Position numbers and translations under genes: made by a program. DNA of 64,000 bases from Amycolatopsis regifaucium (lineage in GTDB: Bacteria; Actinomycetota; Actinomycetes; Mycobacteriales; Pseudonocardiaceae), in the NCBI RefSeq assembly GCF_001613935.1, contig NZ_LQCI01000014.1:193383-257382 (forward strand), read 5' to 3'. Below are positions 7,617-17,650 of the stretch, piece by piece. Under the pieces are notes generated by a model, which saw only the letters and a program-made list of their open reading frames with translations, was not told the DNA's origin and did not search any database. Positions within the stretch are counted from its first letter, which is position 1. Each line of letters begins with the position of its first letter.

Positions 7617-8867
7617 GTGCGCAGAGACTCCCTCTTCTTCCATGCTGACTTCCGGCGACTGTGGGCGGGGGACACGGCCAGCCAGGTCGGCGCGTTCGCC
7701 GGGCATACCGTGATCCCGCTGCTCGCGGCCACCGTGCTGGCCGCGACGCCGTTCCAGATGGGGCTGCTCACCGCGGCGGAGACGGTGGCGTTCCTGGTCA
7801 TCGGCCTGCCCGCGGGAGTGTGGGTGGACCGGATGCGGCGCCGCACGCTGATGCTGCGGGCCGACTTCGTCCGCGCCGCGTTGCTGCTCAGCATCCCGGT
7901 CGCCTGGTGGGCCGGAGCGCTGACGCTGACCCAGCTCGTCGTGGTCGCCACGCTCGTCGGCACCGCGACGGTGTTCTTCGACATCGCCTACCAGTCGTAT
8001 CTGCCGACGCTGGTCGGCCGCGAACATCTTCTCGAGGGCAACGCGAAGCTGCAGGCCAGCCAATCCGTGGCGTTCCTGGCCGGTCCGGGTATCGGGGGCG
8101 GACTGGTGCAACTGGCCGGCGCGGCCAACGCCGTGCTCACGACCGGGCTCGGTTTCCTCACCTCGGCGCTGTGCCTGCTGCGGATCCGCACCGTCGAACC
8201 GGAGCCCGAGCGGCACGAAGACGCGAAGCTGCTCCCCCAGATCGTCGAGGGCCTGCGGTTCGTGTTCACCGACACCGCGCTGCGCTCGATCGTCGCCTGC
8301 ACCGCGACCGCGAACCTGTTCAACGGCGTCTTCGTCGCGGTGGAAATCCTGTTCCTGAACCGTGATCTGGGCCTGTCCCCCGCGGCCGTCGGTCTCGTGC
8401 TCGCGACCGGCGGGGTGGGCGGGATCACGGGCGCGATCTTCGCCAACGCCATCACCCGGCGGATCGGGCAGGCCAGGTCGATCTGGCTCGTTCCGCTGCT
8501 GACCTGGCCGTTCTACCTGCTGCTCCCCCTGGCCGCGCCGGGCTGGCGGATCGGCCTGTTCCCGGTGGCGACGATGATCGCCGGGTTCGGGATCATCGTC
8601 TACAACGTCGCGCAGGTCTCCTACCGCCAGGCCGTCTGCCCGGACCGGCTGCTCGGCCGGATGAACGCGAGTGTGCGGTTCGTGGTGTGGGGGATGCTGC
8701 CGCTGGGCGGGCTGCTCGGCGGTGTCCTCGGCGAGGCGATCGGGATCAGGGGCACGCTGTGGGTCGCCGTGGGCGGCGAGACCGCGGCGCTGCTGTGGGT
8801 GGTCTTCTCCCCGCTCCGGAAACTCCGTGACCTGCCGAGCGAACCGATCGCCCAGCCGGTGGGCTAA
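7617..8867 (+). CDS. MFS transporter, probable drug/metabolite exporter
   Basis: 416 residues with twelve predicted membrane segments. The start was taken as GTG 7617 (VRRDSLFFHADFRRLWAGD), which matches the usual N-terminus FRRLWxGxxxSxxG of the enterobactin-exporter-like (DHA3) MFS group. A longer TTG start at 7581 would place codons across the operator palindrome. The loop motif GLPAGVWVDRMRRRTLM between helices 2 and 3 is the MFS motif A. It is controlled, by inference, by the divergent winged-helix gene. The 3' end overlaps convergent dapF by 4 bp. Confidence 0.85.
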   Translation: MRRDSLFFHADFRRLWAGDTASQVGAFAGHTVIPLLAATVLAATPFQMGLLTAAETVAFLVIGLPAGVWVDRMRRRTLMLRADFVRAALLLSIPVAWWAGALTLTQLVVVATLVGTATVFFDIAYQSYLPTLVGREHLLEGNAKLQASQSVAFLAGPGIGGGLVQLAGAANAVLTTGLGFLTSALCLLRIRTVEPEPERHEDAKLLPQIVEGLRFVFTDTALRSIVACTATANLFNGVFVAVEILFLNRDLGLSPAAVGLVLATGGVGGITGAIFANAITRRIGQARSIWLVPLLTWPFYLLLPLAAPGWRIGLFPVATMIAGFGIIVYNVAQVSYRQAVCPDRLLGRMNASVRFVVWGMLPLGGLLGGVLGEAIGIRGTLWVAVGGETAALLWVVFSPLRKLRDLPSEPIAQPVG

Positions 8868-9691
8868 GCGCCGAGGCCTGCCCACCAGTGTTCGTCGAGT
8901 TCGCCGCGCGCGACGATCTCGGCGGGGCCGGTGAGGGTGGACGCGCCGCGGCGGACCTCGACCACCACCCGGCCGCCGGGGACGTCGACGGTCGCTTCGC
9001 CGGTGTCGGTGCCCGCGAGGTGCAGGGCGGCCGCGACGGCGGCGACCGTGCCGGTGCCACAGGAGCGTGTCTCGCCGACGCCGCGTTCGTGGACGCGCAT
9101 CTTCAGCGCGTCGCCACCGAGCAGGTTGATGAACTCGAGGTTCACCCCGTCCGGGAACACGTCGGAGTCGAAATCGGGCTGGTCACGAAGGTCCAGCTCG
9201 TCGACGTCGTCCTCGACGACCGAAACCAGGTGGGGGTTGCCGACGTTGACCGCGACGCCGGAGAACGGCTTCCCGGCGACCACGGTGACCGAGGTGCCGG
9301 TGATCGTCGCCGGTCCCATCTCCACGGTCACCGAGTCATCGGCGTGCATCCGCACCGGCCGGTCCCCGGCGCGGGTGCCGATGACGAAGTCGCGCTCCGC
9401 CACGAGTCCGGAGTCGACCAGGTGGCGCACGAAGACCCGGACGCCGTTGCCGCACATCTCGGCGAGGGAACCGTCGGCGTTGCGGTAGTCCATGAACCAT
9501 TCGCCGCCGGACTCGATCCCCAGCGCGGACGACCGCACGATCCGCAGCACGCCGTCGGCGCCGAGCCCCCGCCGGCGGTCGCACAGTGCCGCCACCCGAG
9601 CCTCGGTCAGCTCAAGGCGGCCGTCGGGGTCGGGAAGCAGCACGAAATCGTTCTGTGTGCCGTGTCCCTTAAGGAATTCGATGCCGCCCAT
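8864..9691 (-). CDS. dapF: Diaminopimelate epimerase
   Basis: 275 residues. It converts LL- to meso-diaminopimelate, the last step before lysine and the cross-linking residue of peptidoglycan. The two catalytic cysteines are in their signature motifs: C80 in EMCGNG and C211 in SCGTGT. Substrate-binding motifs GHGTQNDF near the N-terminus and NVGNPH at about 149-154 are also present. The ATG at 9691 is 10 bp downstream of the miaA stop, so it is probably co-transcribed with miaA and the gene before it. Confidence 0.97.
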   Translation of the reverse strand: MGGIEFLKGHGTQNDFVLLPDPDGRLELTEARVAALCDRRRGLGADGVLRIVRSSALGIESGGEWFMDYRNADGSLAEMCGNGVRVFVRHLVDSGLVAERDFVIGTRAGDRPVRMHADDSVTVEMGPATITGTSVTVVAGKPFSGVAVNVGNPHLVSVVEDDVDELDLRDQPDFDSDVFPDGVNLEFINLLGGDALKMRVHERGVGETRSCGTGTVAAVAAALHLAGTDTGEATVDVPGGRVVVEVRRGASTLTGPAEIVARGELDEHWWAGLGA

Positions 9692-9701
9692 GGCCTTGAG
9701 A

Positions 9702-10604
9702 TTACTGGGCCGTCACCTCGAGGACGCGCTCGGCCAGCCGATCCGAACCGCCGTCGAACCACTCGATGCGCTTGTCCCGCCGGAACCAGGAACGTTGCCT
9801 CCGTACGAACCTCCGGGTCGCCTGCGCGGTGGCCTGGGCGGCGGCCGCGAAATCGCCATCGCCGTCCAGTGCGGCGATCACCTGTCGGTAGCCCAGCGCC
9901 CTCGACGCGGTGAGCCCGTCGCGAAGCCCTTGTCCCAGCAGCGTCCGGACTTCGTCGACGAGACCGGCTTCGAACATGATCTCCACCCGCCGGTCGACGC
10001 GGGCGTCGAGCTCGCCGGGTTCGCGGTCCACGCCGATCATGACCGTGCCGTAGCGCGCGGGCCCCGGTTTCGGCAGATTCGCCGAGAACGGTTCTCCGGT
10101 GATCTCGATGACTTCCAGCGCGCGCACGATGCGGCGGGTGTTGGTCGGCAGGATCGCCGTGGCGGCGACCGGGTCCAGTCCGGTGAGCCGGGCGTGCATC
10201 GCGGCGGCGCCGATCTCGTCGGCCTCGGCGGTCAACCGCGCGCGGACGGCGGGATCGGTGCCCGGGAACTTGAGCTCGTCGAGCACGGCCTGGATGTAGA
10301 GCCCGGATCCGCCGGTGAGGATCGGCACGCGGCCCGCGTCGAGGAGTTCTTCGACGCACTGGCGCGCGTCGCGCTGGTACGCGGCCACGGAGGCCGTCTC
10401 GGTGACGTCGAGGACGTCCAGCAGGTGATGCGGCACGCCTCGCCGCTCTTCGACGGTCGCCTTGGCCGTCCCGATGTCCATCCCGCGGTACAGCTGCAGC
10501 GCGTCGGCGTTGATCACCTCGCCGCCGAGGGTGAGCGCGAGTTCGACCGCCAGCGCGGTTTTCCCGGTCGCCGTGGGCCCGACGACCGCGACCGGCCGGA
10601 TCAC
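9702..10604 (-). CDS. miaA: tRNA dimethylallyltransferase
   Basis: 300 residues. It transfers the dimethylallyl group to A37 of tRNAs reading UNN codons. The P-loop GPTATGKTALA is at residues 9-19, followed by the family motifs DALQLYRGMDIGTAK, VPHHLLDV, GGSGLYIQAVLDEL, and the RQxxxFRR-like C-terminal segment RRQRSWFRRDKRIEWFD. Its start overlaps the end of the preceding gene by 4 bp, indicating translational coupling. The product is a substrate for MiaB, encoded at 13.8 kb. Confidence 0.97.
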   Translation of the reverse strand: MIRPVAVVGPTATGKTALAVELALTLGGEVINADALQLYRGMDIGTAKATVEERRGVPHHLLDVLDVTETASVAAYQRDARQCVEELLDAGRVPILTGGSGLYIQAVLDELKFPGTDPAVRARLTAEADEIGAAAMHARLTGLDPVAATAILPTNTRRIVRALEVIEITGEPFSANLPKPGPARYGTVMIGVDREPGELDARVDRRVEIMFEAGLVDEVRTLLGQGLRDGLTASRALGYRQVIAALDGDGDFAAAAQATAQATRRFVRRQRSWFRRDKRIEWFDGGSDRLAERVLEVTAQ

Positions 10605-11290
10605 GCGTGCTCCCAGACGGCGACGTGGTAGCCGACACCGAACGGCGCGGCCGAGTAGAGCACTTCGGCGGCCCAGTCTCCGTCGGCCGCCAGCCCGGCG
10701 AGGACCTGCCAGGGGGCGCGGCCGCCTGCCCCCAGTTCGGCGGCGAGGGCGGGGTCGAGCGCGGCGAGCGCGCCGGTGTCGGCTTTGGCCAGCGCGTCGC
10801 GGATCCCGGCGTCGAAACCTTCCGCGCGCTCGTCCTCGCCACCGGGAGACCGGGGGCCGTGCCTGCTCGAACCGTCGCCGAGGACGAGTACCGCGGCGGG
10901 CTCCCCCAGCTCACGGCCGGCCAGCGCGCAGTGCTCGGCCGGGGCGGCGGGATCGACGAGGTGGACGCGGACGGATGACGCGTTCGCCCGCGCACGCAGC
11001 CAGCCGGCCACGAGTGCGGGCAACGGCAGCTCGGTCTCCGCCCCTGTCACCCGGCTGAGTGAGACGCGGATGTCGACGCCGAAACCGCGGAAGGAGCCAC
11101 TCGCGTGTTCCGGCACTTCAGGTGCGCCCGCGGCCGCGCCGACGACGACCCAGTCCCGCGAAACGCCGGCCAGGCGCGCCACGGCTTGAAGGCATGCTTC
11201 GCGCAGCTCGGCGCATTCATCCGCCGCTCCGGCGGCGAGTTCGGGAATGAGGAGTGGGGGTTGCGGAAGCACGGCGACACGGCGGATCAC
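10601..11290 (-). CDS. Class III extradiol dioxygenase-like protein (Rv2728c family)
   Basis: 229 residues from GTG 11290 (VIRRVAVLPQPPLLIPELA). The N-terminal PQPPLLIPELAAG and the later VLGDGSSRHGPRSPGG resemble the class III extradiol ring-cleavage dioxygenase / LigB-like fold, the annotation usually given to its actinobacterial relatives next to miaA. The gene overlaps miaA by 4 bp and is first in the dapF-miaA unit. The substrate is unknown, and an enzymatic role has not been shown for this branch as far as I know. The longer upstream reading frame has no start signal. Confidence 0.75.
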   Translation of the reverse strand: MIRRVAVLPQPPLLIPELAAGAADECAELREACLQAVARLAGVSRDWVVVGAAAGAPEVPEHASGSFRGFGVDIRVSLSRVTGAETELPLPALVAGWLRARANASSVRVHLVDPAAPAEHCALAGRELGEPAAVLVLGDGSSRHGPRSPGGEDERAEGFDAGIRDALAKADTGALAALDPALAAELGAGGRAPWQVLAGLAADGDWAAEVLYSAAPFGVGYHVAVWEHA

Positions 11291-11524
11291 GGCCGCCGAC
11301 GTTACCTTCCCCGCGCGAAGCGGCCCGCAACCGACCGCCACGGAACGTCCTCCGGAAGTAGGATCACTGGCCTCTGGTGGTTCATCCGGTTCCACGGTGG
11401 ACGCTGAGCTGCTTGAATGCCGCAAGGGGTTGATACCCCGAAGCAAGACGGCAACGCATTACCCGGCCCCGCCGCTAGGCGGGGCGCCCGCGCCAGCGGG
11501 CGTACAGGCGATAAGGAGCCTGCG

Positions 11525-12838
11525 ATGGCCCAGGAGAACACGTCCACCGGTACCCCGGCTCCGCACCCGGTACCGCACGCGCTCGGTGGCGGGCAGCCCG
11601 CGCCCCCCGTGCCGCCCGCCGAGCCCAGCCCGTCCGCTTGGGGCAGGGTCGACGACGAAGGCACGGTGTACGTCAACACGCCCGACGGCGAACGCGCGGT
11701 CGGGGTCTGGCAGGCCGGGAGCCCGGACGAGGGTCTGCTCCACTACGCGCGCCGGTTCGACGACCTGCGTACCGAGGTCGAACTGCTGGAGACGCGGCTG
11801 GAATCCGGCGCGGGCGACCCGAAGCACGCCCTGGCGACCGCCACGCAGCTGCGCGACGGCCTCGCCGAAGCCGCCGTCGTCGGCGACATCGCCGCGCTGA
11901 GCGGCCGTATCGAGCAGGTCATCTCCCACGCCGGGAAGGCGCTGGCCGCGGCCAAGCAGGAGCGTGAAGCGGCCCGCGCCGCCGCTGTCGTCCGCAAGCA
12001 GGCCCTGGCCGACGAAGCCGAGAAACTCGCCGCCGAGTCGACTCAGTGGAAGGCCGCCGGTGACCGGCTCCGCGCGATCCTGGACGAGTGGAAGACCGTC
12101 AAGGGCGTCGACCGCAAGACCGACGACGAGCTGTGGAAGCGCTTCTCCAAGGCCCGCGAGGCGTTCAACCGGCGCCGTGGGTCGCACTTCGCCGAGCTGG
12201 ACAAGCAGCGGGCCGGGGCGAAGCAGCGCAAGGAAGAGCTGATCGCCGAAGCCGAGGCGCTGTCGGAGTCGTCGGACTGGGGCGAGACGGCGGGCCGCTA
12301 CAAGGACCTGATGACCGAGTGGAAGGCCGCCGGCCGCGCGCCCAAGGACAGCGACGAGGCGCTCTGGCAGCGGTTCCGCGCCGCGCAGGACAAGTTCTTC
12401 GCCCGGCGGTCCGCGGTGTTCTCCGAGCGGGACGCCGAATTCGCGACCAACGCGCAGCAGAAGGAAGAGCTGCTCGTCGAGGCCGAAAAGATCGACCCCG
12501 CGGCGAACCTCGAAGCGGCGAAGCAGCACATGCGGCGCATCCAGGATCAGTGGGATGAGATCGGCAAGGTCCCGCGCGAGCGCATCCGCGAGCTGGACGG
12601 GCGCCTGAAGGCCGTGCAGGACGCGATCAAGTCGGCCGAGGACAGCAAGTGGCGGCGGACCGATCCGGAGGCGCAGGCCAGGGCGGCGCAGTTCCGCGAG
12701 CGGGTCGAGCAGTTCGAGTCGCAGGCGGCGAAGGCCCGCGCGGCGGGCGACGAGCGGCGCGCGAAGAAGGCCGACGAGCAGGCCGCGCAGTGGCGTGAAT
12801 GGCTCGAGGCGGCGGAAGCGGCCATCGCGGACCGCTGA
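11525..12838 (+). CDS. DUF349 domain-containing protein
   Basis: 437 residues from ATG 11525, preceded by AAGGAG. A Pro-rich N-terminus leads into a long, highly charged helical region with repeated DUF349 units: W-K-x-A/V-G, D-x-x-LW-x-RF-x-A-x-x-x-F, then E-E-L-L-x-E-A-E. Examples are at about residues 205-245, 285-325 and 360-400. It corresponds to Rv2731, conserved beside miaA/miaB in actinobacteria. The function is not established; coiled-coil content suggests a structural or RNA/protein-binding role. Confidence 0.9.
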   Translation: MAQENTSTGTPAPHPVPHALGGGQPAPPVPPAEPSPSAWGRVDDEGTVYVNTPDGERAVGVWQAGSPDEGLLHYARRFDDLRTEVELLETRLESGAGDPKHALATATQLRDGLAEAAVVGDIAALSGRIEQVISHAGKALAAAKQEREAARAAAVVRKQALADEAEKLAAESTQWKAAGDRLRAILDEWKTVKGVDRKTDDELWKRFSKAREAFNRRRGSHFAELDKQRAGAKQRKEELIAEAEALSESSDWGETAGRYKDLMTEWKAAGRAPKDSDEALWQRFRAAQDKFFARRSAVFSERDAEFATNAQQKEELLVEAEKIDPAANLEAAKQHMRRIQDQWDEIGKVPRERIRELDGRLKAVQDAIKSAEDSKWRRTDPEAQARAAQFRERVEQFESQAAKARAAGDERRAKKADEQAAQWREWLEAAEAAIADR

Positions 12839-12864
12839 GCGGTCACCGACACCGCCTCACGCGC

Positions 12865-12917
12865 GCAATGAAGGGGCCTTTCATCGCAAATTTTGCGATG
12901 AAAGGCCCCTTCATTGC
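12865..12917. repeat. Family A inverted repeat, perfect 26-bp arms
   Basis: Two identical-complement 26-bp arms (12865-12890 and 12892-12917) separated by one base. Each arm contains ATGAAGGGGCCTTTCAT, itself nearly palindromic, so the sequence could extrude a cruciform. It sits 27 bp after the DUF349 stop codon and may act as its terminator, though no T run follows. It is closely related to the copies at 47.3 and 56.5 kb, sharing the centre GCAAATTT. Confidence 0.85.
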
Positions 12918-12960
12918 AACGGATGTCCCGAGCCTGGCGGTAGCTCCACTGTGGAGGGAC

Positions 12961-13341
12961 GTATCGCTCCTTGGTGCCCATTCGGGCGCTTCCGCGCTTA
13001 ACCGTGCTCCTGAAATCAGCAAGAAGAAGGTCAAACTCGACGCCTCGCTCAGCAAGAAGGAGGCCAAGGTCAACGAAAAGGTCACCCTCAAGGGGAGCCT
13101 GCGGGTCGACGACGGTACCCGGTCCGAAGGGACGGACAGTCTCGAGGCGATCATCGTGCAGCAGCTTCAGGGCAATGTCTGGGTGAACATCGCCGACACC
13201 ACCTGCCGGCCCAACTCGACGTTCTCCCTGAAGCTCAGCTTCTCCTTCAGCGCGGTGATCACGTTGCGGGCCTATCACCCCGAAACGTCGCTGTACGCGA
13301 GTGCCTACACGTCCAGCAACCTCACCTTGCGCGTCGGCTAG
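12961..13341 (+). pseudogene. Remnant of a secreted Ig-like protein
   Basis: The C-terminal ~110 residues read as a secreted beta-sandwich domain: KVKLDASLSKKEAKVNEKVT, then LKGSLRVDDG, VWVNIADTTC and [14 protein letters not shown], the pattern of Ig-like/carbohydrate-binding modules in exported actinobacterial proteins. Upstream there is no ribosome binding site or credible signal peptide. The frame runs into the family A repeat, and the hydrophobic stretch is interrupted by WRD. I read it as a 5'-truncated gene. An unusual intact small protein starting at the ATG at 12899 inside the repeat cannot be excluded. The Lys-rich, lower-GC codon use differs from its neighbours. Confidence 0.45.
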
Positions 13342-13820
13342 CTCCGCGAGAAGGCGGCACGCATCCAGTAGCAGGCCAGCGCGACGGTGGCGATCCAAGC
13401 GACGATCAGCCCGGCGCCCGGACCGCCACCGGCCGCGCCGGTCGCGTGTGAGGACTGTTGCGACCAGATCGCGAGCAGCCCGTCGACCGAGGCGAACCAG
13501 CCGCCCGCGGCACAGACCCAGGCCAGCCACCAGCGGCGGGTCACCAGCGCGACGGCGGAGGCGAACACCCCGATCCCGGTGGAGGTCGCGGCGAACAGCT
13601 GCGGGATCCCGCCGCCGCGGCCGAGCAGCACTTCCCAGCCGGCGTGGTCGCCGACCCAGGGCAGCAGCTGGGCCACCAGCAGCACGAACACCAGCACGGC
13701 GATGGAGAACCCGCGCCTGCCCAGCTCGATCGTCTTGGCCGCGCGTTCACCCACCTCGTTGATCTCGGCGGCGAGTTCGTCGATCTCGGGATGGTTCTTC
13801 GGTTCGGTCACAGCGCACAT
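13338..13820 (-). CDS. Conserved membrane protein (Rv2732c-like)
   Basis: 160 residues from ATG 13820; GTG 13811 is an in-frame alternative that would give a GTGA overlap with the miaB stop. A short acidic N-terminus ([22 protein letters not shown]) is followed by four hydrophobic segments: [57 protein letters not shown] and [18 protein letters not shown]. The position immediately after miaB matches Rv2732c. It is probably translationally coupled to miaB. Function unknown. Confidence 0.85.
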   Translation of the reverse strand: MCAVTEPKNHPEIDELAAEINEVGERAAKTIELGRRGFSIAVLVFVLLVAQLLPWVGDHAGWEVLLGRGGGIPQLFAATSTGIGVFASAVALVTRRWWLAWVCAAGGWFASVDGLLAIWSQQSSHATGAAGGGPGAGLIVAWIATVALACYWMRAAFSRS

Positions 13821-15289
13821 CCGCTCACCGGTTCCGGCGTGACGGCCGGGGCGCCGAAGCCCGGCAGGCCCAGCGTCACGCCGTTGGTCTTCGGCCGGAG
13901 TCCGGCCTCGGAGTTGTCGCCCGCCTTCGTCCGGCGGTGCGACAGCAGGTCGCCGTCGGCGACGAGGTGGTGCGGGGCGCCGTAGGTCACGACGGTCTCG
14001 ACGACGTCGCCCGGCCGCACGGCGCGGTCCACCAGCGGTCCCGTCGGCGCGAAGTGGACGAGCCTGCCGTCGCGGGCGCGGCCGCTCATCCGGTGCGTCT
14101 CGGTGTCCTTGCGGCCCTCGCCGGAGGCGACCAGCAGCTCGACGCGACGGCCGACGACCTTCTTGTTCTCTTCCCAGGAGATGTCGTTCTGCAGCTTCAC
14201 GAGCCGTTCGTAGCGCTCCTGCACGACCTCCTTGGGCAGCTGCCCGTCCATCTCGGCGGCCGGGGTGCCGGGCCGGATCGAGTACTGGAAGGTGAACGCG
14301 CTGGAGAACCGGGCCTGCGCGACGACGTCGAGCGTGGCCTGGAAGTCTTCCTCGGTCTCGCCGGGGAAGCCGACGATGATGTCGGTGGTGATCGCGGCGT
14401 CGGGCATCGCTTCGCGCACGCGGTCGAGGATCTTGAGGTAGCGAGCCGAGCGGTAGGACCGCTTCATCTCGCGCAGTACCCGGTCCGAGCCGGACTGCAG
14501 CGGCATGTGCAGCTGGTGGCACACGTTCGGCGTCTCGGCCATCGCGTCGATGACGTCCTCGGTGAACGCCGCCGGATGCGGCGAAGTGAACCGGACGCGC
14601 TCCAGGCCTGCCACCCCACCGCAGGCGCGCAGCAGCTTCCCGAACGCGAGCCGGTCGCCGAATTCCACGCCGTAGGAGTTCACGTTCTGGCCGAGCAGGG
14701 TCACTTCGAGCACGCCCTCGGCGACGAGCGCCTCGACCTCGGCCAGGATCTCGCCGGGACGGCGATCTCGTTCCTTGCCGCGCAACGCGGGCACGATACA
14801 GAAGGTGCAGGTGTTGTTGCAGCCCACCGAAATCGACACCCAGCCCGCGTACGCGGACTCACGGCGGGCAGGCAGGGTCGAGGGGAAGGTTTCGAGCGCT
14901 TCGAGGATCTCGACCTCGGCCTCGGCGTTGTGCCGCGCGCGTTCCAGCAGCGTCGGCAGCGCGCCGATGTTGTGCGTGCCGAACACGACGTCGACCCAGG
15001 GCGCGCGTTTGACGATCTCGCCGCGGTCCTTCTGCGCGAGGCAGCCGCCGACGGCGATCTGCATGTCCGGCTTCGCGGTCTTCTGCGGCCGCAGGTGGCC
15101 GAGGGTGCCGTAGAGCTTGTTGTCCGCGTTCTCCCGCACGGCGCAGGTGTTGAACACGATCAGGTCGGGTGTGGTCTCGCCGTCACCCGGAACGTAGCCG
15201 GCGTCTTCGAGCTGCCCGGCAAGACGTTCGGAGTCATGCACGTTCATCTGGCAGCCGAAGGTGCGGATCTGGTATGTGCGCGCGCTCAT
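13808..15289 (-). CDS. miaB: tRNA-2-methylthio-N6-dimethylallyladenosine synthase
   Basis: 493 residues. This radical-SAM methylthiotransferase adds the methylthio group to i6A37 made by MiaA. The start at ATG 15289 gives the family N-terminus [21 protein letters not shown]. Three N-terminal cysteines (C13, C49 in [11 protein letters not shown]83 in VGGCLAQ) hold one cluster; the radical-SAM cluster motif is in [16 protein letters not shown], followed by [10 protein letters not shown] and [23 protein letters not shown]-type RNA-binding domain ends the protein. An extension upstream of 15289 overlaps the divergent lipoprotein gene and is not credible. Confidence 0.97.
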   Translation of the reverse strand: MSARTYQIRTFGCQMNVHDSERLAGQLEDAGYVPGDGETTPDLIVFNTCAVRENADNKLYGTLGHLRPQKTAKPDMQIAVGGCLAQKDRGEIVKRAPWVDVVFGTHNIGALPTLLERARHNAEAEVEILEALETFPSTLPARRESAYAGWVSISVGCNNTCTFCIVPALRGKERDRRPGEILAEVEALVAEGVLEVTLLGQNVNSYGVEFGDRLAFGKLLRACGGVAGLERVRFTSPHPAAFTEDVIDAMAETPNVCHQLHMPLQSGSDRVLREMKRSYRSARYLKILDRVREAMPDAAITTDIIVGFPGETEEDFQATLDVVAQARFSSAFTFQYSIRPGTPAAEMDGQLPKEVVQERYERLVKLQNDISWEENKKVVGRRVELLVASGEGRKDTETHRMSGRARDGRLVHFAPTGPLVDRAVRPGDVVETVVTYGAPHHLVADGDLLSHRRTKAGDNSEAGLRPKTNGVTLGLPGFGAPAVTPEPVSGCAL

Positions 15290-15320
15290 CTCGCCTTCGA
15301 GGGTACGCGGGCGGGGTTCC

Positions 15321-16244
15321 ATGGCACGATCGACCCTCATGAGGAGACCAGGGGTGCTGGCGGTGGTGATCGCCGTGGCCTGCGCCCTGGTCGCCGGGTG
15401 CGGGCCGGACCTGTCCGGGACACACGTGCGGATCGCGGCGGGGCTCAACGGCGGCGTCTACGACAAGCTGGCCGAGGCGCTGGCCGACGCGTGGGCCGCG
15501 CAGCTCGGCGCCGAGCGGCCCGAGATCCAGGAGACCCAGGGCTCACCGGACAACATCGGCCGCGTCCGCGCGGGCAAGGCCGACGTCGCTTTCGTGGCCG
15601 CCGACGTCGCCACCGAGAAGACCGCCGGGCTCGCCGCGCTGGCCCGGGTGCACGACGACTACCTGCACGTCGTCGTCCGGGCCGACTCCACGATCACCTC
15701 GTTCGCGCAGCTGCGGGGCCTCAAGGTCGCGATCGGCTCCCCCGACTCCGGCGTCGAGTTCCTGTCGAAACAGCTGCTCGAGGTGTCCGGGCTGACCGGC
15801 GCGGTGGACCGGCGCAACCTCGGGCTCACCGAAGCGCTCCCCGCGCTGGAGAACCGCCAGATCGACGCCGTCATCTGGTCCGGTGGCCTGCCGACGCCGT
15901 CGATCACGGAGCGCGCGAGCAAGGTCCGGCTGCTCGACATCACCGATCTCGCGGACGACCTGCGGGCGAGGAATCCGGTGTACCGCACGGCGACCATCCC
16001 GGTGACGGCCTATCACCTGCAGGCGCCGGTGACCACGCTCGTGCTGCCGAACTTCCTGGTCGTGCCGGCCTCGATGCCGGACGACCTCGCGGAAGCGCTG
16101 GTCCGCGGGCTGTTCGACGCACGCGGTGAGCTGGTCAAGGCCGCCGGGGCCGCGTTGTCGATCGACGTCCACCCGGCCATCGAGACCTCGCCGCTGCCGC
16201 TGCATCCCGGCGCGCTGCGCTACTTCCGCTCGCTCAAGAACTGA
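15321..16244 (+). CDS. TAXI-family TRAP-type solute-binding lipoprotein
   Basis: 307 residues from ATG 15321 (ATG 15339 also fits). A short signal peptide ends in the lipobox LVAGC, so the protein should be anchored outside the membrane through the cysteine. The mature part matches the TAXI (NMT1/TRAP) substrate-binding fold: [58 protein letters not shown]. No TRAP permease genes are nearby. The 3' end overlaps the convergent sensor kinase gene by 11 bp. This suggests a sensing role, delivering a bound metabolite to the kinase, rather than uptake; that is inference. Confidence 0.85.
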   Translation: MARSTLMRRPGVLAVVIAVACALVAGCGPDLSGTHVRIAAGLNGGVYDKLAEALADAWAAQLGAERPEIQETQGSPDNIGRVRAGKADVAFVAADVATEKTAGLAALARVHDDYLHVVVRADSTITSFAQLRGLKVAIGSPDSGVEFLSKQLLEVSGLTGAVDRRNLGLTEALPALENRQIDAVIWSGGLPTPSITERASKVRLLDITDLADDLRARNPVYRTATIPVTAYHLQAPVTTLVLPNFLVVPASMPDDLAEALVRGLFDARGELVKAAGAALSIDVHPAIETSPLPLHPGALRYFRSLKN

Positions 16245-17646
16245 CGACAGGCAGCGTCACGGTCACTTCGAGCCCGCCGCCCTCGGGTGAGCCGAGCCGC
16301 AGCGAACCGCTCGAGCGGGCCATGATCTCCGTGACGATCGCCAGGCCCAGCCCGGATCCGGGGATATTCTGATGCGAGGTGCTGCGCCAGAACCGGTCCG
16401 CCGCGCGCTCGAGTTCGTCTTCGCGCAGGCCGGGCCCGTGGTCGCGGACGGCGATGTCGACCTTCCCGTCCGCCTCGGTGACGGTGACCCGCACCTCGGT
16501 CCCCGGCTCGGTGAACTTCAGCGCGTTGTCCAGCAGCGCGTCGAGCACCACTTCGAGTCCGCGCGCCGGGGTGAGCACCCGCAGCCCGCCGCCGAGTCCG
16601 GACGCGGTCAGCGAGATGTCCCGGGACCGGCCGACCACGGTCCAATCGGCGACCCGGGCGCCCACCACCTCGTCGAGGGCGACCGGGACCAGTTCGCCGC
16701 CCGAGGCCTCGGCGCGAGCCAAGGAGAGGAGTTCGTCGAGGATCTGGTTCAGCCGCCGCGCGTCCACGACGGCGGCTTCGAGGTCCGCGGCGGCAAGGTC
16801 GTCGTCGACGTGCCCGTCGAGGTTGCCGAGCCGGATCTTCAGCGCGGTCAACGGGTTCCGCAGCTGGTGGGAGGCATCGGCGACGAAGGCGCGCTGCGCC
16901 GAAAGAGCCTCGTCGACACTCGCGGCCATCCGGTCGAAGGACCGTTCGAGCTGCCGCAGTTCCGGCGGCCCGCCCGTCTCCCCCACCCGCTGTACCTCCT
17001 GGCCGCTGACCACGGCGGCGACCAGTTCCCCGGTCGCCTCGTCCAGGCGGCGGACCGGGCGAAGGATCCAGCGCACCACCGGCACGGCGATGAGCAGCGC
17101 GAACCCGAACGCCAGCACGGCACCCGCCGCGATGAGCAGCCACCACCACAGCAGTTCGGTCCGGGCGCGTTCGGTCGAGGACAGGGTGATCACCGCGCCC
17201 CGTACCTCGCCGTCGATGAGGATCGGTTCCGCGAGCACCAGTGGCTCGGTGTTCCACGGCATCAGCAGCGGGCCGGGTTCCGACCGCCGTCCGGCCAAGG
17301 CCGCCTGGATATGCGAGGCGATGGCGGCGTCCTTCAGATTGATGCGGGCGGCCGCGCCGGGTCCGCCGCCGAGCGCGCTCACCACGGCTTCGCCGTCCTG
17401 GTCGACGATCACCACCGGGACGTTGTAGACCTCGGTGTAGCGGCGGAGTTCGTCCTCGATCAGGTCCGGCCGGTTCTCCACCAGCGGGCGCTGCGCCAGC
17501 GAGGCGAATCGGGAGGTGTCGGTGAGCCGGTCGAGGAAGAGGTCGAGCTGCACACTGGCCGCCACGCTGAGCGCGAGCGGGATGCCGAGGCCGAACACGA
17601 GTGCCGCGACCAGCGTCAGCACGATCGCCTGGAGCCGGACGCGCAC
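16234..17646 (-). CDS. Two-component sensor histidine kinase
   Basis: 470 residues, GTG start. Membrane helices at about 7-30 and 166-190 enclose an extracytoplasmic sensor domain of ~135 residues. A HAMP region (PVRRLDEATGELV) leads to the phosphoacceptor H260 in FVADASHQLRNPLTALK. The ATPase domain carries N-box LLDNALKF, G1 DHGPGL and G2 GSGLGLAIV. It is co-transcribed with the response regulator 4 bp upstream. The neighbouring TAXI lipoprotein is a candidate external partner, as in TctC/TctDE-type systems. Confidence 0.93.
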   Translation of the reverse strand: MRVRLQAIVLTLVAALVFGLGIPLALSVAASVQLDLFLDRLTDTSRFASLAQRPLVENRPDLIEDELRRYTEVYNVPVVIVDQDGEAVVSALGGGPGAAARINLKDAAIASHIQAALAGRRSEPGPLLMPWNTEPLVLAEPILIDGEVRGAVITLSSTERARTELLWWWLLIAAGAVLAFGFALLIAVPVVRWILRPVRRLDEATGELVAAVVSGQEVQRVGETGGPPELRQLERSFDRMAASVDEALSAQRAFVADASHQLRNPLTALKIRLGNLDGHVDDDLAAADLEAAVVDARRLNQILDELLSLARAEASGGELVPVALDEVVGARVADWTVVGRSRDISLTASGLGGGLRVLTPARGLEVVLDALLDNALKFTEPGTEVRVTVTEADGKVDIAVRDHGPGLREDELERAADRFWRSTSHQNIPGSGLGLAIVTEIMARSSGSLRLGSPEGGGLEVTVTLPVVSS

Positions 17647-17650
17647 CGGC

